A stretch of 64,000 nucleotides of DNA from Desertimonas sp963733085 (GTDB taxonomy: Bacteria > Actinomycetota > Acidimicrobiia > Acidimicrobiales > Ilumatobacteraceae): positions 62,001 to 126,000 of the forward strand of contig CAVTBY010000016.1 in NCBI GenBank assembly GCA_963733085.1, in the 5' to 3' direction. The translations under genes were made by a program, and so were the position numbers. Of the stretch, positions 28,631-37,055 are shown piece after piece. The notes under the pieces are model-generated. The model ran no database searches. It worked only from the letters and a program-made list of their open reading frames with translations, and had not been told where the DNA came from. The number at the start of each line of letters is the position of its first letter. Within the stretch, counting starts at the first letter, position 1.

Positions 28631-29347
28631 TCACAGACGGGCCGCGAGAATCGCCTTGCGCTGCTGCTCGGAGAGCGGCTTGACCGCCTCGCGAACCGTG
28701 ACTCCTGATGCTCGGGACGCCCACGGCAGGAGCCACGCGAAGACGAGGTCTGGGCGCTTCCTGGCGGTGTCTCGAAGCACCCAACCGACCGCCTTGCGGA
28801 TGAAGAATTCCTTGTCGTCGAGCATCGCATCGGCGTATCGGGAGAACCGGTCGAAGTCGCCATCGCCGCGACGCAGCGGTACCAGCAGGGCGAGCAGTGC
28901 CGACCGGCGGATCCAGAAGTCGCCGTCGACCGCCCAGCGGTCGAGCACGGCGCCCAGCTCGTCGTATCGGGCGACGAGCGAGCCGATCACGGAGGCAGCC
29001 AACCCGTCCACGAGCGCCCAGGTTCGCGACTCGCGGAGGAGGCGTTCGAGCAACCCGATGTCACCCGGTTCGAGCCGATCGACGTACTGATCGAGGAGCT
29101 CGACGACAATCATGCGCCGCTCGTGGGCGGGCTCATCCCACAGGGCTACGACAAGGTCGAGTAGCTCGTCGTGACCGAGACCCGGATGCTCAGCGGCGAC
29201 CCGCTTGGCGACCGATCGGACGCCAGGAACGCTCGCGCCGTAGTGCACGAGGTCGCTCTTCAGATACGCCCGATCGTGTGCCGCCCGGTCGGGCGATCCG
29301 ACATCGCGGAGGGCGGCATCGATCTCGTCCACGAGTTGGCCGTCCAC
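28631..29347 (-). CDS. AlkD-like DNA alkylation repair HEAT-repeat protein
   Basis: 238 residues, almost all helical HEAT-like repeats. DFWIRRSALLALL and KEFFIRKAVGWVLRD are the paired Trp/Arg/Asp-bearing helices of the AlkD fold that grip alkylated backbone. AlkD removes N3- and N7-alkyl purines without base flipping. The GTG start has TACGAT 8 nt upstream, so it is probably leaderless, and glsA follows in the same transcript. Confidence 0.87.
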   Translation of the reverse strand: MDGQLVDEIDAALRDVGSPDRAAHDRAYLKSDLVHYGASVPGVRSVAKRVAAEHPGLGHDELLDLVVALWDEPAHERRMIVVELLDQYVDRLEPGDIGLLERLLRESRTWALVDGLAASVIGSLVARYDELGAVLDRWAVDGDFWIRRSALLALLVPLRRGDGDFDRFSRYADAMLDDKEFFIRKAVGWVLRDTARKRPDLVFAWLLPWASRASGVTVREAVKPLSEQQRKAILAARL

Positions 29348-29421
29348 GTCATCGGATCGTACGGACTTGAAATCGCATCAAATTCGAACAAAGCGCGCGT
29401 CCGGTCGTCATCAGGCCGGCG

Positions 29422-29427
29422 TATCTT
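29422..29427 (+). promoter_or_regulatory. -10 box for a 37-residue membrane peptide
   Basis: TATCTT, 8 nt before ATG 29436; one of the best boxes in the window. Confidence 0.45.
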
Positions 29428-29435
29428 GCGCGGAC

Positions 29436-29549
29436 ATGGTGGGTGTTCGTGTAGCACCGGTGGTTCGCCTCCGGATCGTTGTGGCGCTCTGGTTCGTTGG
29501 TGCATTGGTCGCACGGACGATCATCGCCCGGCACCTTGGCCTGCTCTAG
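29436..29549 (+). CDS. Small single-span membrane protein
   Basis: 37 residues starting MVGVRVAPVVRL, with one hydrophobic helix (IVVALWFVGALVA) and a basic end (RTIIARHLGLL). An ATG in the same frame at 29367 would lengthen it, but TATCTT 8 nt before 29436 favours the short form. It stands alone between the divergent AlkD gene and the next plus-strand gene. No homologue comes to mind; it could be a regulator of a membrane complex or a toxin-like peptide. Confidence 0.4.
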   Translation: MVGVRVAPVVRLRIVVALWFVGALVARTIIARHLGLL

Positions 29550-29666
29550 GCCACAGCCAACACATCAACCAGTCGGCGCCGAATAACCGGTTGCAATGGA
29601 GGGACGCGCTGTCTATCGTTCGCCCACCCCCGAGGCGGATCGGGGGTCACGGCGGACAAGGCGGAC

Positions 29667-29867
29667 ATGGCAACGAAGCCAACGGCGGACGGTGTGCCCA
29701 CACTCGACATCGGCACAGACGCGGACGCCGTGCGACAAGTTCGTGCCAGAGTGACCCTTCGGCGGGCCCGCGAAATGGCGATGCGCGACGGTCATCCCCT
29801 GACGACCTTCCGCGACCGACGTCTACGGGACGACATCGAACCGTTCCGTCGGGCTAGCGAGGTCTGA
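29667..29867 (+). CDS. Hypothetical 66-residue basic protein
   Basis: A small charged protein (VRARVTLRRAREMAMRDG, then FRDRRLRDDIEPFRRAS). A TATCGT box at 29612, a small hairpin (CCCCCGA with TCGGGGG) and AAGGCGG upstream of the ATG suggest a leadered message. I do not recognise a family. Confidence 0.4.
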   Translation: MATKPTADGVPTLDIGTDADAVRQVRARVTLRRAREMAMRDGHPLTTFRDRRLRDDIEPFRRASEV

Positions 29868-29983
29868 ACTCCCCCCACGGTCCGGTCGGGCTCGATAGTC
29901 GTCGCGCCGCGTTCAGGGCCACGCCATCGGATCGTCGCCGGCGACTTGCGTATGTGCAGGGCCGAATCGGGTATTCAAGTGCC

Positions 29984-30325
29984 ATGAAGCCGGTTGACAA
30001 CGTCGACGGCTGGAGGTGTCGAGCAGCGCCTGTTGGCCTCTATGTCTACGATGTCAAAGGCGACAAGATCGGCGAAATCGGTGCCCTTTACTACGTGGAC
30101 GATCCCGGTCTCCCCGAATGGATGTCCATTCGCACCGGGTTCCTCGGGTTGAAAACCCGCTTCGCCCCGATGGCCGGCGGCTCCATTCGCGACGGCAACC
30201 TGCATCTGCCCTACACCAAGGATCACGTCAAGGACGCCCCGAAACCAGACCCCAACGGCTACTTCACCACCGAGAGGCAGCACGAGCTGTTCGACCACTA
30301 CGGATGGAAGCGGATCGACTGTTGA
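29984..30325 (+). CDS. PRC-barrel-like hypothetical protein
   Basis: 113 residues from ATG 29984 (an ATG at 29954 is also in frame). The centre (GLYVYDVKGDKIGEIGALYY) has the beta-hairpin pattern of PRC-barrel domains, followed by a FLGLKTRFAPM strand and a final acidic/aromatic helix. Actinobacterial PRC-barrel proteins of this size are common and bind nucleic acid or other proteins; none of this is proven here. It ends 38 bp before a 27-bp att repeat. Confidence 0.55.
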   Translation: MKPVDNVDGWRCRAAPVGLYVYDVKGDKIGEIGALYYVDDPGLPEWMSIRTGFLGLKTRFAPMAGGSIRDGNLHLPYTKDHVKDAPKPDPNGYFTTERQHELFDHYGWKRIDC

Positions 30326-30363
30326 TCGAATCAGCCCGAAACGGGGCAGAACCCGCTCTTCGT

Positions 30364-30390
30364 CGTCGGGCTGGGGAGATTTGAACTCCC
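30364..30390 (-). repeat. att repeat, left copy (tRNA-Pro 3' end fragment)
   Basis: 27 bp identical to 31496-31522, which is the 3' end of the tRNA-Pro gene (T-arm and acceptor strand). The tRNA body is absent here, so it is a displaced attachment-site half and not a second tRNA. Confidence 0.8.
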
Positions 30391-30713
30391 TACGGCATTC
30401 CGTCCTCGTGCTGCCCCCTCCGGGTCTGTCCTGCTAGATGGCACGATCAGACCGAGGCGGGACGATGCAGATGTTGCCGAATCCAGCAGCCGCGTTGGGG
30501 AGTCGGTGTCGGCGACCCAGACGGCGGTTCCAAACCGTCGGCACCGGCTCAACCCGCCGACCATGTTGACAGACGGAGCGGTGAACGGCTAGCGGATGCT
30601 GCGGCGGGGTATCGGAAACCGGCCTGCGACCAGCAGGCGTAACGGCCCCGGGAGCGGCGGACCCCGGGGCCGATACGTGTCTACGCCGACGCTGGGCGGG
30701 TACTAATCGACCA

Positions 30714-30914
30714 ATGGCAAACGAGAACAACGGCAAGACGTGGAGCCCGGCCGATCAGAAAGAACTCAAGCAGTTAGCCAAGGGCAACACGCCCACCGGA
30801 ATCATCGCAATGAAGCTTGGCCGCACCGAGACCGCCGTCAGGTCGAAGGCGCAGAGTCTCGGTGTTTCGTTGAATCCGCCGAACCGGTCGCCGTACAACC
30901 GACGCAAGAAGTAA
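30714..30914 (+). CDS. Small SANT/HTH-like DNA-binding protein
   Basis: 66 residues. WSPADQKELKQLAKGNTP, then IAMKLGRTETAVRSKAQSLG, forms a compact three-helix unit like the small proteins often annotated as hypothetical in mobile regions of other phyla; the tail SLNPPNRSPY is typical. DNA binding is inferred from the GRTETAVRSKA helix. It lies inside the decayed integrative element and is probably cargo. Confidence 0.6.
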   Translation: MANENNGKTWSPADQKELKQLAKGNTPTGIIAMKLGRTETAVRSKAQSLGVSLNPPNRSPYNRRKK

Positions 30915-31123
30915 CCGGTTTCCCCGGTCACCGACGACCAGCAGGCGCTCGGCCCTCGCATCTCTGCCGATGCGGGGGCCGTTGCGCGCGTAACCGATCA
31001 CACCCACTGGGGAACCGGTGCAGCGACGTGAGGCGGCGGAACCCCAGGCGACGCCAACACCGGTTCGACCCGCCGTACAGGGTAGTCACAGATCGAAAAT
31101 CGCCGACCGTTCAATACGTTCTC

Positions 31124-31495
31124 GTGACACAATCCGCGGCCAATCGGAGCGCAGCCCGAAGGTCCGGACGGTTGGGACAGGCGGAGTCCCAACCGTCCAC
31201 CGGGAAACTCGTCAACGGTCGCATCGTGCCCGGCATCGGCCACGCCAAGCTGAGCGAACTGGACGCTGCCGGGTTGGAAGGCTGGTACGGGCGACTGCTG
31301 CGCTCGGGTGGCAGGAATGGCCGACCGTTGAGCCCGAAGACGGTGGCGTGCACCGCGGGCGTACTCCACAAGGCTCTCAGCGACGCTGTACGGCTCCGTC
31401 TGCTGCGTTACAACCCGGCAACCGATGCGAGGCTGCCGAAGCGTGAGCGGCCGAAGGCGGCGGCGCCGCGCACCCGTGCTGAGCAGGCGTTTTCC
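31124..31495 (+). pseudogene. Tyrosine integrase remnant (core-binding domain only)
   Basis: The reading frame encodes only the SAM-like core-binding part of a phage-type integrase: KLSELDAAGLEGWYGRLL, then LSPKTVACTAGVLHKALSDA and LLRYNPATDARLPKRERP. The catalytic domain (R, H-x-x-R, Y) is missing, because the frame runs into the tRNA-Pro att site and stops at 31516. Position and orientation next to the tRNA are those of an integrase that inserted at its 3' end. Confidence 0.75.
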
Positions 31496-31497
31496 CG

Positions 31498-31572
31498 TCG
31501 GGCTGGGGAGATTTGAACTCCCGGCCTCTTGACCCCCAGTCAAGCGCGCTAACCAAGCTGCGCCACAGCCCG
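31498..31572 (-). tRNA. tRNA-Pro (GGG)
   Basis: 75 nt. Acceptor CGGGCTG pairs with CAGCCCG, the discriminator is A, and no CCA is encoded. The anticodon stem CTTGA / TCAAG carries the loop CTGGGGG, so the anticodon is GGG. The T-loop TTCAAAT is intact. Its 3' 27 bp is duplicated at 30364-30390. Confidence 0.95.
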
Positions 31573-31606
31573 TAATCGCCACCGATGCTACCGGGAGGTG
31601 ATGGTG

Positions 31607-31828
31607 TCAGCCGAAGAACATCGAGCCGAAGCGGTAGACGAGATACACGACGAGGGCCACGACCATGACCTTGAAATGCCATGGCGCCTTCTCGTCAGCG
31701 TCGGCGTCGCCGTGTCTGGTCGTGGCGAGCGGCGGGGTGTCGAGGTCGGTACCGCAGCGCGGGCACGTCCCGTCGTCGTTCATCGACGACGGCGCCCAGT
31801 ACTTCGCGCAGCCGTCACACCACGGCAT
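31607..31828 (-). CDS. Zinc-ribbon single-span membrane protein
   Basis: 73 residues. CDGCAKYWAPSSM, then CPRCGTDL, forms a four-Cys zinc ribbon (residues 4-26), followed by a linker and one membrane helix (VMVVALVVYLVYRF). It begins 17 bp after der in the same direction and is probably the last gene of a DUF512-der transcript. Small proteins of this plan are common in actinobacteria; the function is unknown. Confidence 0.65.
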   Translation of the reverse strand: MPWCDGCAKYWAPSSMNDDGTCPRCGTDLDTPPLATTRHGDADADEKAPWHFKVMVVALVVYLVYRFGSMFFG

Positions 31829-31844
31829 CGCACCACGTCATTCG

Positions 31845-33215
31845 TCAGCTGCCACGCTTGCGGACGCGCAGCTTGATCGGTGTGGAGCCGAAGTCGAACG
31901 CCTCGCGGATCGCCCGCTCGAGATACCGCAGGTACGGCTGCGGCAGCACACGGTTCACGAACAGCGTGAACGTCGGCGGGTCGCTGGCGCCCTGGACAGC
32001 GAACAGTACCTTGGCGCCGCCCGGCGCCGACTGGCGTTGCTGGGCGTCGGCCAGCACCCGATTGACATCCTTCGTCGGCACCCGCCTGTGGTACTGGGTG
32101 ATCGCGTCCTGGAGCACGGGGCGCAGGCGATGCACGCCTTTGCCGGTGAGCGCCGAGATCTTCAGCACCGGGGCGTCGCCGATGAACGCCAGCCGGCGCG
32201 ACAACTCGGCGAGCCTGATCGCTCGATCGTCGGGGTCGGTGAGCAGCTCCCACTTGTTGAGCATCACGACGACCGGGCATCCGCTGGCGTCGACCCGCTC
32301 GGCGAGGCGCTGGTCCTGCCCGGTGACACCTTCCGTCGCGTCGATGACGAGGAGGGCGATGTCGGCGTCGTCGATCGCCCTGAGGGCGCGCACGAGGGAG
32401 TAGTACTCGGCGGAGTCGTCGATGCGCGACCGCCGTCGCATGCCCGCCGTGTCGACGAACACGATCGGACCGTCCTCGGTGTCGACGAGTGTGTCGATGG
32501 CGTCGCGGGTCGTGCCGGGCAGGTCGTGGACGACGGAGCGATCGTGACCGACGAGGCGGTTGAACAACGTCGACTTGCCGACGTTGGGGCGGCCGACGAT
32601 AGCGACGCGCGGGGCGTCGAGTCCTGCTGGCGCGGCTTCGAGCTCGAGCTCTTCGTCGTCAACCTGCTCGGCAACGTCGTCGGCGCCCTCAGCGCCGTCG
32701 CCGTTCGGTGCGAACCGCTCGACGACGACGTCGAGCAGATCGCCGGCGCGGCGGCCGTGGAGCGCGCTCACCGGGTACGGTTCGCCGAGCCCGAGGGCCA
32801 TGAACTCCCAGCTCTCGTTCTCGCGACGGTCGTTGTCGGCCTTGTTGGCGACGAGGATCACGTCGTGCCCGCCACGGCGCAACCAGTCGGCGACGGCCTC
32901 GTCGTCGTCGGTGACACCGATCGCGGCGTCGACGACGAACAGCACGACATCGGCATCCTTGACGGCCGCTTCGACCTGTCTCGACACCTTGGCGTCCAAC
33001 GTCGCACCACCGCTGCCGGGCATCCACCCACCGGTGTCGACGATGCGGAACGGGATGCCCAACCATTCCGCCTCGAGGATCTTGCGGTCGCGCGTCACCC
33101 CAGGGCGGTCCTCGACGATCGCTGCCTGCTCGCCGATGATGCGGTTGAACAACGTCGACTTACCGACATTCGGGCGACCGACGACGGCAACGAGGGGCAT
33201 CTGCTGCTCGGTCAC
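31845..33215 (-). CDS. der: Ribosome-assembly GTPase Der (EngA)
   Basis: 456 residues from a GTG that overlaps the DUF512 stop by 4 bp. Two GTPase domains in tandem: G1 motifs GRPNVGKSTLFNR at about residues 10-22 and again near 220, NKAD and NKWE as G4 motifs, and a C-terminal KH-like domain ending in a basic tail (KLRVRKRGS). Der assists 50S subunit assembly. The open frame upstream of the GTG lies inside the preceding gene and is not used. Confidence 0.96.
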   Translation of the reverse strand: MTEQQMPLVAVVGRPNVGKSTLFNRIIGEQAAIVEDRPGVTRDRKILEAEWLGIPFRIVDTGGWMPGSGGATLDAKVSRQVEAAVKDADVVLFVVDAAIGVTDDDEAVADWLRRGGHDVILVANKADNDRRENESWEFMALGLGEPYPVSALHGRRAGDLLDVVVERFAPNGDGAEGADDVAEQVDDEELELEAAPAGLDAPRVAIVGRPNVGKSTLFNRLVGHDRSVVHDLPGTTRDAIDTLVDTEDGPIVFVDTAGMRRRSRIDDSAEYYSLVRALRAIDDADIALLVIDATEGVTGQDQRLAERVDASGCPVVVMLNKWELLTDPDDRAIRLAELSRRLAFIGDAPVLKISALTGKGVHRLRPVLQDAITQYHRRVPTKDVNRVLADAQQRQSAPGGAKVLFAVQGASDPPTFTLFVNRVLPQPYLRYLERAIREAFDFGSTPIKLRVRKRGS

Positions 33216-34600
33216 GAGCGCCTCCCGTCGGCAAGGGCGGCCCGAAGGGCCCGCCCGTCCGTGGCGATCACCTCGACTGGTCGCGGCAGGGCTTCGACGG
33301 AACCGCCGTCGAGGAACCGACCGTCGTCCGACAGGCACACGTCGGGAAGCAGATAGCGATGTCCGGCGGGTTCGTCGCCGAGCACGCGACCGAGATCGGC
33401 GGCAGTCATCAGCCCGCTCACGCCCGTGTTGCCGCCAAAGAACTCGTTGCCGACCGGGATCACCCGGACATCGTCGCGATTGAGCGAGGCGACGAGCGGC
33501 TGCAGCACCTTGGCGCCGAGCTCGCCGGTCAAGATGCCGATCGGCGATGTACGCCGCGGCGCCAGCGTGACCGGCGCCGGAGCCGAGCCGCTGCTCGAAC
33601 ACGGAGTGCGATAGTCCGTCGGGTTGCGAGGAGCGTCGACGGCGGCGAAGAAGCCACGTCTCGTGCCGGTGACCTCGTCGACGTGGCCGTAGAACTCACT
33701 CTCGAACGTCCGGGCCATCCCCACGCCGTCTTCGTGCATCGGGAACCCGTCGTACCGTTCGGCGGGCGGGAATGCTCGATCGGCCATCACGTAGTACTCG
33801 TCGGCGGCGTGGACGAGTCGTCGGCCGAGGGCCATGAGGTATACGTCCTGCCAGTCCTCGACGGCGTCGATCACGGCGCCTGCCTCATCGCTGGTGTGCA
33901 CGCGCAGGTTCGCCTCCGGGTTGAAGCGGGAGATTCCGAGCGGGACGACGGCAACGGTGGCCAGCTCGGGGTACTCGTCGAGGATTCCTGCCAGGGTGTC
34001 GTCGAGCCGGGCCCCGTCGTTGACACCGGGACACACGACGATCTGGCCACGAACCTCGATGCCGTGGTCGAGCAGAGCCCGTAGCCAGCGCAGGCTCGTC
34101 GCGCCCCGACGGTTGCGCAGCATCGTCGCCCGCAGGTCGGGATCGGTGGAGTGGATCGACACGTGAAGCGGCGACAGGCGCTCTGTCACCACTCGTTCGA
34201 GGTCGGCCTCGGTGAACCGAGTCAGCGTCGTGAAGTTGCCGTAGAGGAAGCTCAGCCTGTAGTCGTCGTCCTTGAGGTAGAGGCTCCGCCGCATACCCTT
34301 GGGCAGCTGGTAGATGAAGCAGAACTCGCAGTGGTTGTCGCAGGTGCGGACGCGGTCGAACACGGCGCTGGAGACCTCGACACCGAGGGGAAGGCCCGCC
34401 GACTTGGCGATGGCGACCTCGACCTCGATGCCGTTGCGCGAGAGCAGCAGGTCGACGTCGGACTCGTCCGACCACAGCTGCCACTCGATGACATCGCGAG
34501 GAACGCGGCCGTTGAGGCGCAGCACGGCGTCACCGGGCAGCACCCCCGCGTTTTCTGCGGGCGAATCAGGCGCGACAGCGACAACGACGGGCACGGACAT
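33212..34600 (-). CDS. DUF512 protein: PDZ-like plus radical-SAM-like domain
   Basis: 462 residues. An N-terminal PDZ-like domain (PDSPAENAGVLPGDAVLRLNG) is followed by a cysteine motif CDNHCEFC of radical SAM spacing (C-x3-C-x2-C) at about residue 87, then KGMRRSLYLKDDDYRLSF and the DUF512 C-terminal domain (GILTGELGAKVLQPL). It is regularly found next to der in Gram-positive lineages. A role connected with ribosome assembly or tRNA/rRNA modification is only suggested by that linkage. Confidence 0.85.
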   Translation of the reverse strand: MSVPVVVAVAPDSPAENAGVLPGDAVLRLNGRVPRDVIEWQLWSDESDVDLLLSRNGIEVEVAIAKSAGLPLGVEVSSAVFDRVRTCDNHCEFCFIYQLPKGMRRSLYLKDDDYRLSFLYGNFTTLTRFTEADLERVVTERLSPLHVSIHSTDPDLRATMLRNRRGATSLRWLRALLDHGIEVRGQIVVCPGVNDGARLDDTLAGILDEYPELATVAVVPLGISRFNPEANLRVHTSDEAGAVIDAVEDWQDVYLMALGRRLVHAADEYYVMADRAFPPAERYDGFPMHEDGVGMARTFESEFYGHVDEVTGTRRGFFAAVDAPRNPTDYRTPCSSSGSAPAPVTLAPRRTSPIGILTGELGAKVLQPLVASLNRDDVRVIPVGNEFFGGNTGVSGLMTAADLGRVLGDEPAGHRYLLPDVCLSDDGRFLDGGSVEALPRPVEVIATDGRALRAALADGRRS

Positions 34601-34709
34601 GGCCGTACCAGGCTAAGGGCTTGAGCGGACAGGCAGCGATGGTGCTGCGTCAAGCGGCCGTAAATCTGGGTCGGCTCGCCTATCGGCTCGCCTCCTGTGG
34701 GCGCCTCGG

Positions 34710-34715
34710 TAGCTT
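34710..34715 (+). promoter_or_regulatory. -10 box for ispH
   Basis: TAGCTT, 7 nt before the GTG at 34723. This decides the start; the open frame itself begins 100 bp earlier. Confidence 0.5.
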
Positions 34716-34722
34716 GAATCCC

Positions 34723-35766
34723 GTGCCCGTCGAGAAGGTGCTGCTTGCCGAGCCGCGCGGATTCTGTGCCGGCGTTGAGATGGCGATCAAGGCGCTCGCC
34801 TGGATGGTCCGCGCCTTCGAGCCGCCCGTGTACTGCTACCACGAGATCGTCCACAACCAGCTGATCGTCGAGCGCTTCGAACGTCAGGGTGTCGTCTTCG
34901 TCGACGACATCACCGAGGTTCCCGCCGGCTACCCGATCATGCTGTCCGCCCACGGATCCGCCCCGGCCGTCGTCGCGGCGGCACGGGCGCGGGGCAGTTA
35001 CGTCGTCGACTCGGTGTGCCCGCTGGTCACCAAAGTGCACCACGAGGTCCGCGTGCGATCCAGCAAGGGCTACCGCATCGTCTACGTCGGTCACGACGGT
35101 CACGAGGAGGCGGTTGGCACGATGGCAGTGGCTCCCGAGGCGATCAGCCGGGTGGAGTCCGTCGCCGAGGTCGAGGCCCTCGAGCAGTTCAGCGGACCGG
35201 TGGCACTGCTCGCCCAGACGACGCTGTCCCACCGCGACTGGAACGACGTGGCTGTCGCCGTCAAGGAGCGCTATCCCGATGCGTGGACACCGGGCCGCAG
35301 CGACCTGTGCTTCGCCACGACCAACCGGCAGTCGGCGCTGATGGAGTTGGCGGCCCGGTGCGGTGCGATCGTCGTCATCGGTTCGGCGAACTCGTCGAAC
35401 ACGCGGGCGCTCGAGAAGCTCGCCAGGGAGGCGGGGTGTGACCGAGTTGCCAGGGTGAACACCGCCGCCGAGATCCCCGCCGAGTTCTTCGATCCGTCGC
35501 TCGTCGTCGGCGTGACCGCTGGAGCCTCGGCGCCGAACGAGGTCGTCGAACAAGTCATCAGCACCCTTGCCCCGCGCAACGGCGTCGAGATCGTGCGCGT
35601 GACTGAGGAGGACGAGTACTTCCCACCGCCGCGCAACCTGCGTGACCTCCAGGCGGCGATCGAGGTGGCGGCAACGTCGATGCTCGGTGGGACCGCCGAT
35701 GCGCGACCGATGGACGATCGCAGCCTCAGCGCCAGCACCGTGCTCGCCGCCCTCGCTGCCGGCTGA
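34723..35766 (+). CDS. ispH: 4-hydroxy-3-methylbut-2-enyl diphosphate reductase
   Basis: 347 residues from GTG 34723. The three cysteines that bind the Fe-S cluster are in RGFCAGV (near residue 15), DSVCPLV (near 100) and DLCFATTNRQ (near 195). HEIVHNQ, SAHGSAP and GSANSSNT are further family hallmarks. It makes IPP and DMAPP in the last step of the MEP pathway, in the cytosol. It is divergent from the DUF512 gene. Confidence 0.95.
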   Translation: MPVEKVLLAEPRGFCAGVEMAIKALAWMVRAFEPPVYCYHEIVHNQLIVERFERQGVVFVDDITEVPAGYPIMLSAHGSAPAVVAAARARGSYVVDSVCPLVTKVHHEVRVRSSKGYRIVYVGHDGHEEAVGTMAVAPEAISRVESVAEVEALEQFSGPVALLAQTTLSHRDWNDVAVAVKERYPDAWTPGRSDLCFATTNRQSALMELAARCGAIVVIGSANSSNTRALEKLAREAGCDRVARVNTAAEIPAEFFDPSLVVGVTAGASAPNEVVEQVISTLAPRNGVEIVRVTEEDEYFPPPRNLRDLQAAIEVAATSMLGGTADARPMDDRSLSASTVLAALAAG

Positions 35767-35775
35767 ATCCAGCGC

Positions 35776-36996
35776 TCAGTTACGCGGCACCTGGCTCCAC
35801 GGGATGTCGCGATCAACGCGCACGTCGCCGGGAAGACCGAGGACGCGCTCGCCGAGGATGTTGTACATCACCTCGGACGTTCCACCCTCGATCGAGTTGG
35901 CGCGGCTGCGCAGGAACGCCTTCTGGAGGCTGTCGCTGTCGGACGAGAAGCGTGGCCGCTTCATCGTGTAGTCGCCGTACAGCATCCCCTCGGCGCCCGA
36001 CAGAGTGACGGCGAGATCGAGCACGTCCTTGTTGAGGGCGGCGGCGGCGACCTTGCCGATCGACCCCTCAGGGCCGGGATCGCCGAGCTTGCGGTTCACC
36101 GAGGCGCGGATGTTCGTCAAGCGCAGCACCTCGGCACGGATCCACAGCTTGAGCACCTCGTCCTGCCGTGCGGCAGTGCGTTGATCGGCGGGCAACTCTG
36201 CCCACACAGCGAGGAGCTGACCGATCACGCCGGATCCGCGTTGCGGGATCAACCCGCCGATCGAGACGCGCTCGTTCATCAGCGTCGTCAGCGACACGCG
36301 CCACCCGTCGCCAGGCTTGCCGAGCATCGCCGTGACGGGAATCCGCGTGTCCGTGAAGTACACCTCGTTGAACTCGGCGTCGCCGGTGATCTGCCGCAGC
36401 GGTCGGACTTCGACGCCGGGCGCGCTCATGTCGACGACGAACGCCGCCAGGCCGGCGTGCTTGACCGCCTCCGGATCGGTTCGGACGACGAGCAGCCCCC
36501 AGCGAGAGACGTGGGCGAGCGACGTCCACACCTTCTGACCGTTGACGACCCACTCGTCGCCGTCGCGGACACCTCGGGCGGCCAGCCCGGCAAAGTCGGA
36601 GCCGGCCCCCGGTTCGGAGAAGAGCTGGCACCAGACCTCTTCTCCGGTGAACAGCGGCCGCAGGTAGCGACGCTTCTGCTCCGGCGTCCCCCAGGTGATG
36701 AGCGTCGGGGCGACCATCCCGTATCCGATCGGATTGCGCCAGATCGCATTGGGGGCACCCGCAGCGGCGAGGCGATCGTCGATCGTGCGCTGGTGCCTGG
36801 GGCTGAGCCCGAGCCCGCCCTCTCCAACGGGGAAGTGCACCCACGCCAGACCGCGGTCGAACTGGGCGCCCAGGAACTCGGCAGTCTCGGTGGCCGTCGG
36901 TGGATGGTCGGCGAGGAGGCCGTCGATCAGTTCGTCGACCTGCCGCGGGGCGTCAACCTCGTCTGCTTGGGGATCGGCGATCGTGCCGGAGCTCAT
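35776..36996 (-). CDS. Acyl-CoA dehydrogenase
   Basis: 406 residues in the FadE size range. WCQLFSEPGAGSDFAGL (FAD and substrate contacts) sits near residue 120, VNGQKVWTSLAHVS near 152, and SIEGGTSEVMYNILGERVLG near the C-terminus. It oxidises an acyl-CoA at the alpha-beta bond and passes electrons to ETF. TACCTT lies 6 nt before the ATG (leaderless). The divergent acyl-CoA synthetase suggests a shared degradation pathway; the substrate is not readable. Confidence 0.9.
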   Translation of the reverse strand: MSSGTIADPQADEVDAPRQVDELIDGLLADHPPTATETAEFLGAQFDRGLAWVHFPVGEGGLGLSPRHQRTIDDRLAAAGAPNAIWRNPIGYGMVAPTLITWGTPEQKRRYLRPLFTGEEVWCQLFSEPGAGSDFAGLAARGVRDGDEWVVNGQKVWTSLAHVSRWGLLVVRTDPEAVKHAGLAAFVVDMSAPGVEVRPLRQITGDAEFNEVYFTDTRIPVTAMLGKPGDGWRVSLTTLMNERVSIGGLIPQRGSGVIGQLLAVWAELPADQRTAARQDEVLKLWIRAEVLRLTNIRASVNRKLGDPGPEGSIGKVAAAALNKDVLDLAVTLSGAEGMLYGDYTMKRPRFSSDSDSLQKAFLRSRANSIEGGTSEVMYNILGERVLGLPGDVRVDRDIPWSQVPRN

Positions 36997-37042
36997 CAGC
37001 TGAAGGTACCCGCGCCGTTCGCTCGTTTCCGATCCGGACCGC

Positions 37043-37048
37043 TACCTT
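37043..37048 (+). promoter_or_regulatory. -10 box for acyl-CoA synthetase
   Basis: TACCTT, 7 nt before ATG 37056. The same hexamer serves the divergent dehydrogenase about 40 bp away on the other strand. Confidence 0.5.
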
Positions 37049-37055
37049 GCGCGCC

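Larger units (their letters stand above)
30364..31522. mobile_element. Decayed integrative element at tRNA-Pro
   Basis: About 1.16 kb bounded by 27-bp direct repeats of the tRNA-Pro 3' end. Next to the intact tRNA is the N-terminal remnant of a tyrosine integrase, as in a standard tRNA island. The inside holds only one clear small gene (30714-30914) and two hairpins (GGCCCCGGG with CCCCGGGGCC at 30643-30676, and one at 30950-30984), each preceded by CGACCAGCAGGCG. The element is far too small and broken to move on its own. Confidence 0.75.

Noticed and set aside
30364..30390. A second tRNA gene
   Set aside because: Only the T-arm and acceptor 3' strand are present; there is no anticodon stem or D-arm. 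It is the att duplication.
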